Source of the DNA: an uncultured Bacteroidia bacterium
Lineage (GTDB): Bacteria > Bacteroidota > Bacteroidia > Bacteroidales > F082
Assembly: GCA_902771635.1 (NCBI GenBank)
Contig: CACXXW010000022.1
Span: forward strand, 1-33,330
Direction: 5' to 3'
DNA length: 33,330 nt
The stretch's first letter is position 1; every line of letters starts with the position of its first letter. The notes under the pieces were generated by a model. It saw only the letters and a list, made by a program, of their open reading frames with translations. It was not told the DNA's origin and searched no databases. Of the stretch, positions 23,857 through 32,037 are shown in pieces. The translations under genes and the position numbers were made by a program.

Positions 23857-23941
23857 AGATAATGATTTAATGTTAATAATTAAGTTGATTGTATTCGTGT
23901 TTCAAAACTCGTTTTCATTTTGTCCACTCCATAAGACCGTG

Positions 23942-23949
23942 CAAAGATA
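23942..23949 (-). promoter_or_regulatory. -7 promoter box of the TonB-dependent receptor
   Basis: On the minus strand this reads TATCTTTG followed by CA. It predicts a leader of about 80 bases before the receptor start codon. Confidence 0.65.
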
Positions 23950-24151
23950 AGGCATTCCTTTGAATTGCCAAACCAATCTTTCCCAAACATTTTTCGATTT
24001 TTTTGAAAAGAAATCAACAAGGTTTGTTCATTACTTATAATCCTTTGATTATGATGGGATTGAAAGAAAATCTAAAACGATTTCTCGGGGTTCTTTTTAC
24101 ACCTTATTTATAATATTGGGTCGACTTTCAGGTGGTTTCATTTTTTTTCAC

Positions 24152-24159
24152 TATTTTTG
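24152..24159 (+). promoter_or_regulatory. -7 promoter box of the small lipoprotein gene
   Basis: TATTTTTG lies 22 bases before the ATG at 24182. Confidence 0.6.
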
Positions 24160-24181
24160 AAGCCCCAAACTAAAAACTACC

Positions 24182-24553
24182 ATGAGAAGGATTGCAATAT
24201 TTGCCATGTTGGCCGCCATGATTTGTTTTACTGCTTGTGATGACACTGTCTCGAAGCAGTACAAGGCTATGGAAGAGGAAATCTCATCCATTGAAAACCA
24301 AATTAATACCATCGAGGATTGCGACGAACTTCAAATGATGAACATCGCCATCCTCGGCCTGCGCTCCGATATGGACAACTACCGTCAGGATCCGGAATCG
24401 GAGATGACCGACACGGAAATCGGACAGCTGGATGACATGATTGACAAACTTAATGCCACATGGAGAGGCAAATGGGCTTCGCTCAATTGTGAGGAGGTCA
24501 TTTCTAGCGATGTTCTCGACACCTCGGGTGAGGAAGTCGGCGACTTCGATTAG
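24182..24553 (+). CDS. Small acidic lipoprotein, unknown function
   Basis: The 123-residue protein starts with a lipoprotein signal peptide (MRRIAIFAMLAAMICFTAC, cysteine 19), followed by an acidic, probably helical region (KQYKAMEEEISSIENQINTIEDCDEL) and an acidic C-terminus (SGEEVGDFD). I recognise no domain. Two further cysteines (in IEDCDEL and SLNCEEV) could form a disulphide in the periplasm. It has its own promoter, and the next gene has another, so it is probably expressed alone. Confidence 0.7.
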   Translation: MRRIAIFAMLAAMICFTACDDTVSKQYKAMEEEISSIENQINTIEDCDELQMMNIAILGLRSDMDNYRQDPESEMTDTEIGQLDDMIDKLNATWRGKWASLNCEEVISSDVLDTSGEEVGDFD

Positions 24554-24580
24554 TATGTGTTGTAAGTTGAACTTTTTTGC

Positions 24581-24588
24581 TATCTTTG
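24581..24588 (+). promoter_or_regulatory. -7 promoter box of the mutL-rhomboid operon
   Basis: TATCTTTG followed by CA, with TTG at 24560-24562 as a possible -33 element, lies 21 bases before the ATG at 24610. It shows that the in-frame ATG at 24577 is not the start. Confidence 0.65.
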
Positions 24589-24609
24589 CATTATCAAAAT
24601 TCTACCGTT

Positions 24610-24918
24610 ATGGCTTTCTTTTATCGACATAATCCAAAGAAATTCAACTACATACCGCGCTATTACAATCCTGAAGAACAGGCTTGGGAAGAGAAAAAGG
24701 CTGCTGCCGGTCTCGATTCCAAGTTGACCCATGAGGAACAGCTCCGTGCCCAGATGCGGAGTAAATGGGGCGCCAAGAAGGATGAGGAGACCAAAGAAGA
24801 GCAACGAGCTAAACTGATTCGAAGAATCGTGTTGGGGGTGTTTGTGGTGCTTCTGTTCTATTTTGTCTTCTGTACACCGCTGATGCAGACAATTGTCGGT
24901 GGTCTGATGGGAAAATAA
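24610..24918 (+). CDS. Small single-pass membrane protein upstream of mutL
   Basis: The 102-residue protein opens MAFFYRHNPKKFNYIPRYYNPEEQAWEEKK, continues with a charged helical region, and ends with one transmembrane helix (IVLGVFVVLLFYFVFCTPLM) near the C-terminus. The N-terminal part, rich in tyrosine, proline and basic residues, would lie in the cytoplasm. I recognise no functional domain. It is the first gene of a tightly packed operon: its stop is three bases before the mutL start. The start was chosen from the promoter at 24581-24588. Confidence 0.7.
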   Translation: MAFFYRHNPKKFNYIPRYYNPEEQAWEEKKAAAGLDSKLTHEEQLRAQMRSKWGAKKDEETKEEQRAKLIRRIVLGVFVVLLFYFVFCTPLMQTIVGGLMGK

Positions 24919-24921
24919 GGT

Positions 24922-26733
24922 ATGTTGGATGTCATCAAGTTGCTGCCCGACAGCGTCGCCAACCAGATTGCGGCGGGCGAGGTGATCCAGCGTCCTGCAT
25001 CAGCAGTCAAAGAGCTGATGGAGAACGCTTTGGATGCCGGTGCCACCCAGATTGATTTGGTGGTGAAAGACGCTGGCAAGTCGATGATTATGGTTGTCGA
25101 CAATGGCTGTGGTATGTCGGAAACCGATGCCCGACTGTGCTTCGAGCGGCACGCCACCTCCAAAATCAGCAAAGCAGAAGACTTGTTCGCCATTCGTACC
25201 ATGGGCTTCCGTGGCGAGGCATTGGCCAGTATTGCGGCTATCGCCCAGGTGGAGCTGAAATCGAGGCGTAAGGAGGATGAAGTAGGGGTGAAGATTGTCA
25301 ACGAGGGCTCGGTCGTTAAGGAACAGACTCTCGTGCCAATGCAATCTGGTACTACCTTCACGGTAAAGAACCTTTTTTTCAATGTGCCTGCTCGACGCAA
25401 CTTCCTCAAATCGCCTCAAGCTGAGATGCGGCATATTATTGAGGAATTCACTCGGGTCACATTGATGCATCCGGAAATCGGCTTTACACTCAATAGCGAC
25501 GGCAAGGAAGTCTATCATTTGTATCCAGGCAACCTCAAACAACGCATCATGGGCTTGTTTGGGAGCAACTATGAGGAAAAACTATTGCCCGTCCGTCAAG
25601 AGGCCGAACGTGTGCGCATTGATGGCTACATCGTCAAGGCGGAATATGCGAAGAAGACTCGTGGCGAGCAGTATTTCTTTGTGAATAAGCGCTTTATCAA
25701 GCATGCCTATCTGCATCATGCCATCGAAAATGCGTTTATGGAGATGATTCCCAAGGACAGTTTCCCTGGCTATTTCCTGAATATTGAGGTGGATCCTGCC
25801 GACATCGACATCAACATCCACCCGACCAAGACCGAGGTCAACTTCTTGGATGTCAAGCTGGTGTATGCCATCCTTCACGCGGCTGTGCGTAAAGCCATTG
25901 GCCAGCACAATCTCTCGCCGATGATTGACTTCGATGAGTCGGCAGACCTGAACAATGACTTTGGCAAGGCTATGGGCATGGCTTCGCCTTTGGCCATTCC
26001 CAATATTCCTATCGACCCTAATTTCAATCCTTTCAGAAAGGAATCTGCACCGCGTGAGTCGCACTGGGAAGGGTCGTACCAGCCCCAGAGAAAAGAACCT
26101 GTAGGTGACTGGCGCTTGCTCTATGGTGAACGAACGGATTTGCCTTCTGAGACTTTGGTGCAGAAAGAGGAAGCTAAGCCGAATTGTCAGTATCTGCAAG
26201 TGAATCAGTCCTATATCGTCACGCCTGTGAAGTCGGGACTGATTGTCATCGACCAAAATTTGGCACATTCGAGGATACTCTTTGAGAAATACCTGAAAGA
26301 GCTGGAGAACCATAGCGGTGCCTCGCAGCAAGAGCTATTCCCACAGGCGCTGTCACTCAATGTGAACGACGCTTCTTTGCTGAAGGAGATGCTGCCTGAG
26401 TTGGAGAATCTCGGCTTTGTGTTGGAGCAGGCCAATCCAACCACCTTTATGATAAATGGCACACCATCCGATGCTTCGGGTTGCGACGCGGTGGCCTTGT
26501 TGGAGCAGGTTTTGGACAACTATAAAATCAACCGCACCGACTTGCAATTGGATCGGAAATTGAACCTCGCCAAGACCATGGCGGCGCAGCTCTCCATCAA
26601 GGCGCAGACAAGACTGTCGGAGATGGAGATGCAGAACCTTGTGGACCAATTGTTTGCCTGCAATGTGGCTGAGATTGCGCCCAACGGAAAGAAAATTTAT
26701 GTGATTTTAAATATGGAGGATTATTTTAAATGA
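24922..26733 (+). CDS. mutL: DNA mismatch repair protein MutL
   Basis: The 603-residue protein has the complete MutL N-terminal GHKL ATPase: IKLLPDSVANQIAAGEVIQRPASAVKEL, ENALDAGAT, VDNGCGMSETD, RHATSKI and TMGFRGEALASI, then the transducer domain (NLFFNVPARRNFLKS, NKRFIKHAYLHHAI, DIDINIHPTKTEVNF). MutL links mismatch recognition by MutS to strand removal. The C-terminal dimerisation domain is present, but the endonuclease motif DQHA(x)2E(x)4E reads D444-Q-N-L-A-H-S-R-I-L-F-E455, so its histidine and first glutamate are missing, and the CPHGRP-type motif is replaced by IAPNGKK. Incision by this protein is therefore doubtful. Its stop overlaps the start of the first rhomboid gene (ATGA). Confidence 0.95.
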   Translation: MLDVIKLLPDSVANQIAAGEVIQRPASAVKELMENALDAGATQIDLVVKDAGKSMIMVVDNGCGMSETDARLCFERHATSKISKAEDLFAIRTMGFRGEALASIAAIAQVELKSRRKEDEVGVKIVNEGSVVKEQTLVPMQSGTTFTVKNLFFNVPARRNFLKSPQAEMRHIIEEFTRVTLMHPEIGFTLNSDGKEVYHLYPGNLKQRIMGLFGSNYEEKLLPVRQEAERVRIDGYIVKAEYAKKTRGEQYFFVNKRFIKHAYLHHAIENAFMEMIPKDSFPGYFLNIEVDPADIDINIHPTKTEVNFLDVKLVYAILHAAVRKAIGQHNLSPMIDFDESADLNNDFGKAMGMASPLAIPNIPIDPNFNPFRKESAPRESHWEGSYQPQRKEPVGDWRLLYGERTDLPSETLVQKEEAKPNCQYLQVNQSYIVTPVKSGLIVIDQNLAHSRILFEKYLKELENHSGASQQELFPQALSLNVNDASLLKEMLPELENLGFVLEQANPTTFMINGTPSDASGCDAVALLEQVLDNYKINRTDLQLDRKLNLAKTMAAQLSIKAQTRLSEMEMQNLVDQLFACNVAEIAPNGKKIYVILNMEDYFK

Positions 26734-27434
26734 GTGAACAATACAGTCCAACGGGTTTTAGAGTACTGCCACCCGTTGTGAAACATTTGCTGATTATCAA
26801 TGTTTTGCTTTATTTGGCCACCTTTACCATGAATCGGTTCCAAATCGACTTGACCGATTATTTGGGACTTCATTTTTTCAAGGCCAGCGATTTTAGGGCC
26901 TATCAGTTGATTACCTACATGTTCATGCATGGCAATTTTGAGCATTTGTTTTTCAACATGTTTGCCTTGTGGATGTTTGGTAATACGCTTGAGAACATTT
27001 GGGGCTCAAAGCGTTTCTTGTGGTTTTATATGCTATGTGGTATTGGTGCGGGATTGTGCCAAGAGGTGGTGCAATACATACAATATGTCACTACTTTAGC
27101 CCAATATGATAGTGTCAATTTTGGTGGCGGCCAAGTGATTTCCATGGCGAACTATTTGAACATGTTGAACACAGTGGGTGCCTCAGGTGCCATCTATGGT
27201 TTGTTGCTCGCATTCGGCATGATGTTTCCTAATTCGATGATTTACTTGTACTTCTTTGTCCCAATCAAGGCAAAGTGGTTTGTCATTGGGTATGCGGTCA
27301 TCGAGTTGGTGAGTGGCTTTATCGGTGGAGGCAATGTGGCGCACTTTGCTCACTTGGGCGGCATGTTGTTTGGCTTGATTCTGATTTTGGTTTGGAAAAA
27401 GAAAGGAAGACTTTACGGTGACCAGATTTTCTAA
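26730..27434 (+). CDS. Rhomboid-family intramembrane serine protease, copy 1
   Basis: The 234-residue membrane protein has about six helices and the rhomboid active site: the HGNFEHLFFNMFALWMFG oxyanion/helix-2 region, catalytic serine S152 in VGASGAIYG, and catalytic histidine H208 in HFAHLGG. Rhomboids cleave membrane proteins within or next to the bilayer. It begins inside the end of mutL (ATGA at 26730-26733) and overlaps the second rhomboid by 17 bases. The substrate is unknown. Similar rhomboid pairs are recalled from other Bacteroidetes. Confidence 0.9.
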   Translation: MSEQYSPTGFRVLPPVVKHLLIINVLLYLATFTMNRFQIDLTDYLGLHFFKASDFRAYQLITYMFMHGNFEHLFFNMFALWMFGNTLENIWGSKRFLWFYMLCGIGAGLCQEVVQYIQYVTTLAQYDSVNFGGGQVISMANYLNMLNTVGASGAIYGLLLAFGMMFPNSMIYLYFFVPIKAKWFVIGYAVIELVSGFIGGGNVAHFAHLGGMLFGLILILVWKKKGRLYGDQIF

Positions 27435-28329
27435 TGGATATGGTTATCAGCGACCGAATTTCGGTGGCGTGACGAAGGACTTGTTCAAGGAGAATCCTGT
27501 GCTGAAATGGCTCATCCTGGTCAATGTGGGCATCTGGATTATGGTGGCCTTCGCCAATCTTTTCCTTTGGCTCTACAAGTCGCCAGGAGCCAACCTTTTG
27601 GTGCGTTGGCTTTCGGTACCGGCCGATTGGACGGAGCTCATTAGAAGGCCTTGGACCGTAGTGACTTACATGTTCCTGCATGAACGTTTTTGGCATTTGT
27701 TTTTCAATGTGTGGATGCTTTGGTTTGGCGGAATGATCTTCACGCGTTTTTTGTCGCAAAAACAGTTGGCTTTGACGTATGGTTTGGGTGGCCTTGTGGG
27801 AGCTATATTCTTTATCTTGGCTTACAACTTGTTCCCTGTTTTTGAAACAGTGAAGTATACCGCTGTTGCCATGGGTGCCTCGGCTTCGGTGCTGGCCATT
27901 TTGGTGGCGGCTGCGACCTGCAAACCTGATTATGGGCTTAACCTCTTGTTATTCGGACAACTGAAGTTCAAGTGGTTGGCGATTGCCTTTGTGGTCATTG
28001 ACTTGCTGAGCATCTCGGCGGAGAATCCTGGTGGTCATATTGCACATTTGGGTGGTGCCGTGTTCGGTTTTGTATATGGACTAATACTTAGGAAAAGCCT
28101 CGGACAACCTTCAGAGCCTAAGCGAAAAAGACGCAAGCCCAAAATGGAATATACACCATACGAGGAAATCCACGATGAACCACAAGTGCCGCGTTCGGAT
28201 GAGGAATACAACCATCAAAAGGCTGAAAGAGAACGCGATGTGGATGCCATTTTGGACAAGATTGCCAAGGACGGCTACGCTAGTTTGACAGCGGAGGAAA
28301 AAGAGTTTTTGTTTAAAAACAGCAGATGA
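27418..28329 (+). CDS. Rhomboid-family intramembrane serine protease, copy 2, with cytosolic tail
   Basis: The 303-residue protein starts at a GTG (27418) inside the end of copy 1; no ATG in this frame precedes the first membrane helix. The core has HERFWHLFFNVWMLWFGG, serine S155 in MGASASVLA and histidines in GGHIAHLGG. The serine motif is GxSA, not GxSG. After the last helix comes a soluble tail of about 80 residues, first very basic (EPKRKRRKPK), then acidic and helical (HQKAERERDVDAILDKIAKDGYASLTAEEKEFLF), which resembles the conserved tail of Bacteroidetes rhomboids. It differs clearly from copy 1, so this is not a recent duplication. Confidence 0.88.
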   Translation: MTRFSNGYGYQRPNFGGVTKDLFKENPVLKWLILVNVGIWIMVAFANLFLWLYKSPGANLLVRWLSVPADWTELIRRPWTVVTYMFLHERFWHLFFNVWMLWFGGMIFTRFLSQKQLALTYGLGGLVGAIFFILAYNLFPVFETVKYTAVAMGASASVLAILVAAATCKPDYGLNLLLFGQLKFKWLAIAFVVIDLLSISAENPGGHIAHLGGAVFGFVYGLILRKSLGQPSEPKRKRRKPKMEYTPYEEIHDEPQVPRSDEEYNHQKAERERDVDAILDKIAKDGYASLTAEEKEFLFKNSR

Positions 28330-28330
28330 T

Positions 28331-29443
28331 ATGTTGAGACAGGAGAAAAAAGAAAGGTCGTTTTTCGGTAAGATGATGGTCTTCATCTTGGCTGTTCTGG
28401 CTTTCTTGGGATTGGTGGCCATGGCCTTGAGTGTTATCAATGCCTACATCAATCCGCAGCATTTCATCTGGACCACGGTCTTTGGTTTGGCATTTTGGGT
28501 GATTCTTATCTATAATGTAGTGGTTTTCTTATTCTTGCTTTTGCTTTGGTCGAACAAGATTTGGATTTCGGTTTTGGCTTTGCTTGTCGCCATCCCAGGC
28601 ATTAGCAAGTCGTTTTCTTTCGGTTCGAAGGAAAAGGCTGATAACAGCATCAGGATCATGAGCTACAATTTGCATCAATTCATTATTGTTGATAATGAGA
28701 TGGATAAGGAAGAGCTTACCAATCGTTTGATGGACATGGTTCGCGAACAGGCTCCTGATATTTTGTGCTGTCAAGAATTTGGGTATTTCAAAACGGGTAA
28801 GACGCGTCCGCAAGGGATTGAAGCTTTTGCAGAGAATGTTGGCTTCCAATATGTTTATTACAATCGTAAGAGCAATTATGCGGGCAATGTCATCTTTTCA
28901 AAGTATCCAATTGCCAAGGTTGCAGAGGATTCGGGTTTCGGCCAGGAAAACACCTACGGTGTGATGGTTTCGGTTGACGCTGGAGAGAAGGGCAAGTTCC
29001 ATGTCGCCAATGTGCATTTGCTTTCATATAAAATCACGGACAGTGAGATTGACATTATGATGAACTCCTCTGAAAGGAAAAATAACCTTGATACGATAGG
29101 AAAGAAGGTGCTGCACAAGTTGAATTATGCTTTTCAGAGGCGAAGTGATGAGCTAAAAAAGGTCCTGGACGGGATGCCTCCCGTTGGCGGACCGATTATC
29201 GTTTGTGGTGATTTCAATGAACCTCCGCTATCCTATAACTATCGGCAGATGCAAAAGGCTGGCTTTGTGGACACTTTTACCAAGGTGGGATTTGGCATCA
29301 AACCGACTTACGCAGGCAAATTGCCATTGCTGCGTATCGACTATATTTGGGCTAATGACGGTATTAAACCGCTTGATTTTGAACGGTATAAATACAAGGC
29401 TTCGGATCATTATCCGATTATATTAGATTTTGCAATTCAATAA
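28331..29443 (+). CDS. Endonuclease/exonuclease/phosphatase-family membrane protein
   Basis: The 370-residue protein has two or three N-terminal transmembrane helices (about 13-95), then a complete EEP domain: IRIMSYNLHQF, ILCCQEFGYF (metal-binding glutamate), HVANVHLLSY, GPIIVCGDFNEPP (catalytic D-x-N), RIDYIWAN and the final SDHYPIILDF (catalytic D-H). EEP enzymes are metal-dependent phosphodiesterases or phosphatases; membrane-anchored forms of this kind have unknown substrates. It starts one base after the stop of the second rhomboid gene and is the last gene of the mutL operon. Confidence 0.87.
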   Translation: MLRQEKKERSFFGKMMVFILAVLAFLGLVAMALSVINAYINPQHFIWTTVFGLAFWVILIYNVVVFLFLLLLWSNKIWISVLALLVAIPGISKSFSFGSKEKADNSIRIMSYNLHQFIIVDNEMDKEELTNRLMDMVREQAPDILCCQEFGYFKTGKTRPQGIEAFAENVGFQYVYYNRKSNYAGNVIFSKYPIAKVAEDSGFGQENTYGVMVSVDAGEKGKFHVANVHLLSYKITDSEIDIMMNSSERKNNLDTIGKKVLHKLNYAFQRRSDELKKVLDGMPPVGGPIIVCGDFNEPPLSYNYRQMQKAGFVDTFTKVGFGIKPTYAGKLPLLRIDYIWANDGIKPLDFERYKYKASDHYPIILDFAIQ

Positions 29444-29535
29444 CATTTGATATTTATCGGCTGCCACGGTGTGACAGCCCTACAACCGAACAACTGAATA
29501 ATTGAATAACTGAACAACTAACAACTGATAAAAAA
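29444..29535 (+). repeat. Hairpin and AACTGAATAA-type low-complexity repeat before glmM
   Basis: GGCTG/CAGCC at 29460-29480 forms a small hairpin without a T-run. After it, about 35 bases consist of GAACAACTGAATAATTGAAT-type tandem units up to the A-rich stretch before the glmM start. No TAnnTTTG promoter was found, so glmM may be read from upstream. Confidence 0.5.
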
Positions 29536-30921
29536 ATGACCTTAATTAAATCCATATCCGGCATTCGTGGCACCATTGGCGGCCAGCCGGGCGACAATCT
29601 CACGCCAATCGACATGGTGAAATTCACCGCTGCATTCGTCAAATTCGTGCAACACCATAAAGGGGTGAAACACCCCAAGGTTGTGGTGGGTCGCGATGCC
29701 CGCCTATCAGGCTTCCTTGTGAATCAGGTGGTTTGCGGTACCTTGCAGGCCATGGGCGCCGATGTGCTTGACATCGGTTTGAGCACCACGCCTACGACCG
29801 AAATCGCCGTGACAGGCCTGAAAGCAGATGCGGGTATCATCCTCACGGCCAGCCATAACCCCGCCCAGTGGAATGCTTTGAAGCTCCTCAACGAAAAGGG
29901 CGAGTTCATCTCTGCCGCCGAAGGCGCTTGGCTGCTCGATGTGGCCGCCAAGGATGATTTCGATTTTGTCCCGATTGAGGAAATCGGTAGCTATCAACAG
30001 ATTGACGGTTGGATGGACAAGCATGTCGACATGGTGTGCCAATTGCCTTTGGTCAACAAAGAGGTGATTACGAAGGCCAACTTCAAGGTGGCTGTGGATG
30101 CAGTCAACTCGACAGGTGGCATTGCCATCCCGAAGATGCTGCGCGCTTTGGGTGTTAAGGAAGTGCTCGAACTCAACTGCGAGCCTACGGGTAAGTTTGC
30201 CCATACTCCAGAGCCTTTGGCACAAAACCTCACCGATATTTGCCGCTATGTCAAAGAGCAGGGCTGTGATTTCGGTGTTGTGGTTGACCCCGATGTCGAC
30301 CGTCTCGTTTTTGTCAAGGAGGACGGAGAACTGTTTGGCGAGGAATACACCTTGGTCTCGGTAGCCGATTTCATCCTGAAGCACACGCCAGGCCCGACTG
30401 TGAGCAACTTGTCGTCGACTAGAGCTTTGCGTGATGTCACTCAAAAGCATGGACAGCAATATTATGCTGCTGCCGTAGGTGAGGTCAATGTGGTGGAAAA
30501 AATGAAAGAAGTGGGTGCTGTCATCGGCGGCGAAGGCAATGGAGGTGTCATCTATCCTGAGTTGCACTATGGTCGCGATGCCCTTGTCGGCACGGCTTTG
30601 TTCCTGACCCAACTGGCCGAGAAGAAGGTAAAATGCTCCGAGTTGAAGCAAACCTATCCGTTGTATGTGATGTCGAAGAACAAGATTCAACTTACGCCTA
30701 CGACTGATGTGGATGGCATTCTGGCCAAGTTCGCCGAGAAGTTCAAGAACGAGCAGGTGACAACTATCGATGGTGTGAAGATCGACTTTGAGGAAGGCTG
30801 GGTGCATTTGCGCAAGTCGAACACCGAGCCGATTATTCGTATCTATTCGGAAGGCAAGACCGAGGCTGAAGCAGAGCGTTTCGCCAATATGATTTTGGAA
30901 GAAGCGAAAAAGATGGTATAA
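29536..30921 (+). CDS. glmM: Phosphoglucosamine mutase (alpha-D-phosphohexomutase family)
   Basis: This enzyme converts glucosamine-6-phosphate to glucosamine-1-phosphate for cell-wall and lipopolysaccharide precursors. The 461-residue product has all four family signatures: GIRGTIGG at the N-terminus, the phosphoserine loop ILTASHNP with S106, the metal loop DPDVDRLVF (about 251-259), the sugar-binding GGEGNGGVI, and the phosphate-binding RKSNTEPIIRIYSEG at the end. Phosphomannomutase or phosphoglucomutase activity in the same family cannot be excluded, but length and motif context favour the glmM-type form common in Bacteroidetes. The downstream aldolase gene is separated by an inverted repeat. 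Confidence 0.85.
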   Translation: MTLIKSISGIRGTIGGQPGDNLTPIDMVKFTAAFVKFVQHHKGVKHPKVVVGRDARLSGFLVNQVVCGTLQAMGADVLDIGLSTTPTTEIAVTGLKADAGIILTASHNPAQWNALKLLNEKGEFISAAEGAWLLDVAAKDDFDFVPIEEIGSYQQIDGWMDKHVDMVCQLPLVNKEVITKANFKVAVDAVNSTGGIAIPKMLRALGVKEVLELNCEPTGKFAHTPEPLAQNLTDICRYVKEQGCDFGVVVDPDVDRLVFVKEDGELFGEEYTLVSVADFILKHTPGPTVSNLSSTRALRDVTQKHGQQYYAAAVGEVNVVEKMKEVGAVIGGEGNGGVIYPELHYGRDALVGTALFLTQLAEKKVKCSELKQTYPLYVMSKNKIQLTPTTDVDGILAKFAEKFKNEQVTTIDGVKIDFEEGWVHLRKSNTEPIIRIYSEGKTEAEAERFANMILEEAKKMV

Positions 30922-30932
30922 TAAATCGGCGT

Positions 30933-30982
30933 TTCGACAGGCTCAACGACCTTGGCTTTTGCAGGTCCCTGAGCCTGTCGAA
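30933..30982. repeat. TTCGACAGGCTCA inverted repeat
   Basis: TTCGACAGGCTCA (30933-30945) and TGAGCCTGTCGAA (30970-30982) are exact complements; inner CGACC/GGTCC bases extend the stem. This sequence family is a frequent intergenic repeat in many bacterial genomes. It lies between glmM and the aldolase gene and lacks a T-run. Confidence 0.8.
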
Positions 30983-31005
30983 GGGCCGTACTAATAGTTA
31001 ATGCT

Positions 31006-32034
31006 ATGAAACGAGGATTTGGAAGCGACAACCATTCTGGCGTATGCCCTGAGGTTTTGGAAGCCATCGCCCGTGTAAACAAGGATCATGCGGTGGCCTA
31101 CGGCGATGATGAATATTGTGCCGCCACGGAAGCGAAGTTCCGTGAACAGTTTGGCGAGCAAGCGCGTGTCTTTTTCGCCTTCAACGGTACGGGATGCAAC
31201 ACCTTGTGTATCGATGCTATGGCCAACTCACATGAGGCTGTGGTATGTGCCGAGACCGCCCATATCAATGTGGATGAATGCGGTGCACCCCAACGCATCG
31301 TTGGCTGCCGTCTGCTGACGGTGGACACCCCTGACGGCAAGCTGACCCCTGCTTTGATCAAGACCCGTCTGCACGGCTTCGGCTTCGAGCATCATTCACA
31401 GCCTAAGGTGATTTCAATCACCCAGCCGACTGAGTTGGGGACATTGTACACCTTGGATGAAATTAAAGCCATCGTTGGCTTGGCAAGGGAATACAATATG
31501 TATGTGCACATTGACGGTGCCCGTTTGGGCAATGCCGCCGTGGCTTTGGGTTGCACCTTCAAGGAGATGACCACCGATCTTGGTGTGGATGCCGTTTCCT
31601 TTGGTGGCACCAAGAATGGCCTGATGATGGGGGAGGCGGTAGTGCTTCTCAATCCCGACATTTGTCCCGACTTCAAGTATCGTCGCAAGCAAGCTATGCA
31701 GCTCTGCTCCAAGATGCGCTTCATTGCCGCCCAATTCGATGCCTATTTTGAGAACGACCTATGGAAGCGTAATGCAGAACACAGCAACCACATGGCGCAG
31801 TTGCTCTACAAGGCGGTGAAAGACATCCCTGGCGTGAAGGTCGTCTATCCTGTGCAGGCCAATGGTGTATTTGCCCAGTTGCCTCGCAAAGTTTGGAAGG
31901 AGTTGCAGAACCACTATTTCTTCTACGACTGGGATGAGGATGCCGATGTGGTCCGTTGGATGTGCGCGTTTGACACGACGGAGGAGGATATTGAAAGGTT
32001 TGTGGGGCTGTTGAGTGAGATGATGAAAGGGTAA
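31006..32034 (+). CDS. ltaE: Threonine aldolase (low-specificity, PLP-dependent)
   Basis: This enzyme cleaves L-threonine or L-allo-threonine to glycine and acetaldehyde. The 342-residue product has the family pattern: GFGSDNHSGVCPEVLEAI at the start, the YGDDEYCAATE segment, FNGTGCNTLCI, HINVDECGAPQ, the PLP-aspartate region VHIDGARLGNAAVALG, and the PLP-binding lysine K203 in SFGGTKNGLMMGEAV. It belongs to fold-type I. No separate promoter was found, so it may be transcribed with glmM across the repeat at 30933-30982. It ends three bases from the convergent WYL regulator gene with no terminator between them. Confidence 0.9.
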   Translation: MKRGFGSDNHSGVCPEVLEAIARVNKDHAVAYGDDEYCAATEAKFREQFGEQARVFFAFNGTGCNTLCIDAMANSHEAVVCAETAHINVDECGAPQRIVGCRLLTVDTPDGKLTPALIKTRLHGFGFEHHSQPKVISITQPTELGTLYTLDEIKAIVGLAREYNMYVHIDGARLGNAAVALGCTFKEMTTDLGVDAVSFGGTKNGLMMGEAVVLLNPDICPDFKYRRKQAMQLCSKMRFIAAQFDAYFENDLWKRNAEHSNHMAQLLYKAVKDIPGVKVVYPVQANGVFAQLPRKVWKELQNHYFFYDWDEDADVVRWMCAFDTTEEDIERFVGLLSEMMKG

Positions 32035-32037
32035 TAG

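Larger units (their letters stand above)
23857..24181. other. Intergenic region between receptor and small lipoprotein
   Basis: This 325-base divergent region holds no gene that I can see. It contains a leftward promoter at 23942-23949, a rightward one at 24152-24159, an A+T-rich middle, and the small palindrome ATAATC-CTTT-GATTAT at 24037-24052, which could be an operator. Confidence 0.5.

Noticed and set aside
29707..30807. Open frame of 366 codons on the minus strand opposite glmM
   Set aside because: It lies wholly antisense to a clear glmM with intact motifs, has no recognisable domain and no promoter; it is a shadow of codon bias. The same applies to long antisense frames at 824-1546, 1737-2300, 3788-4474, 18420-19016 and 25582-26331.
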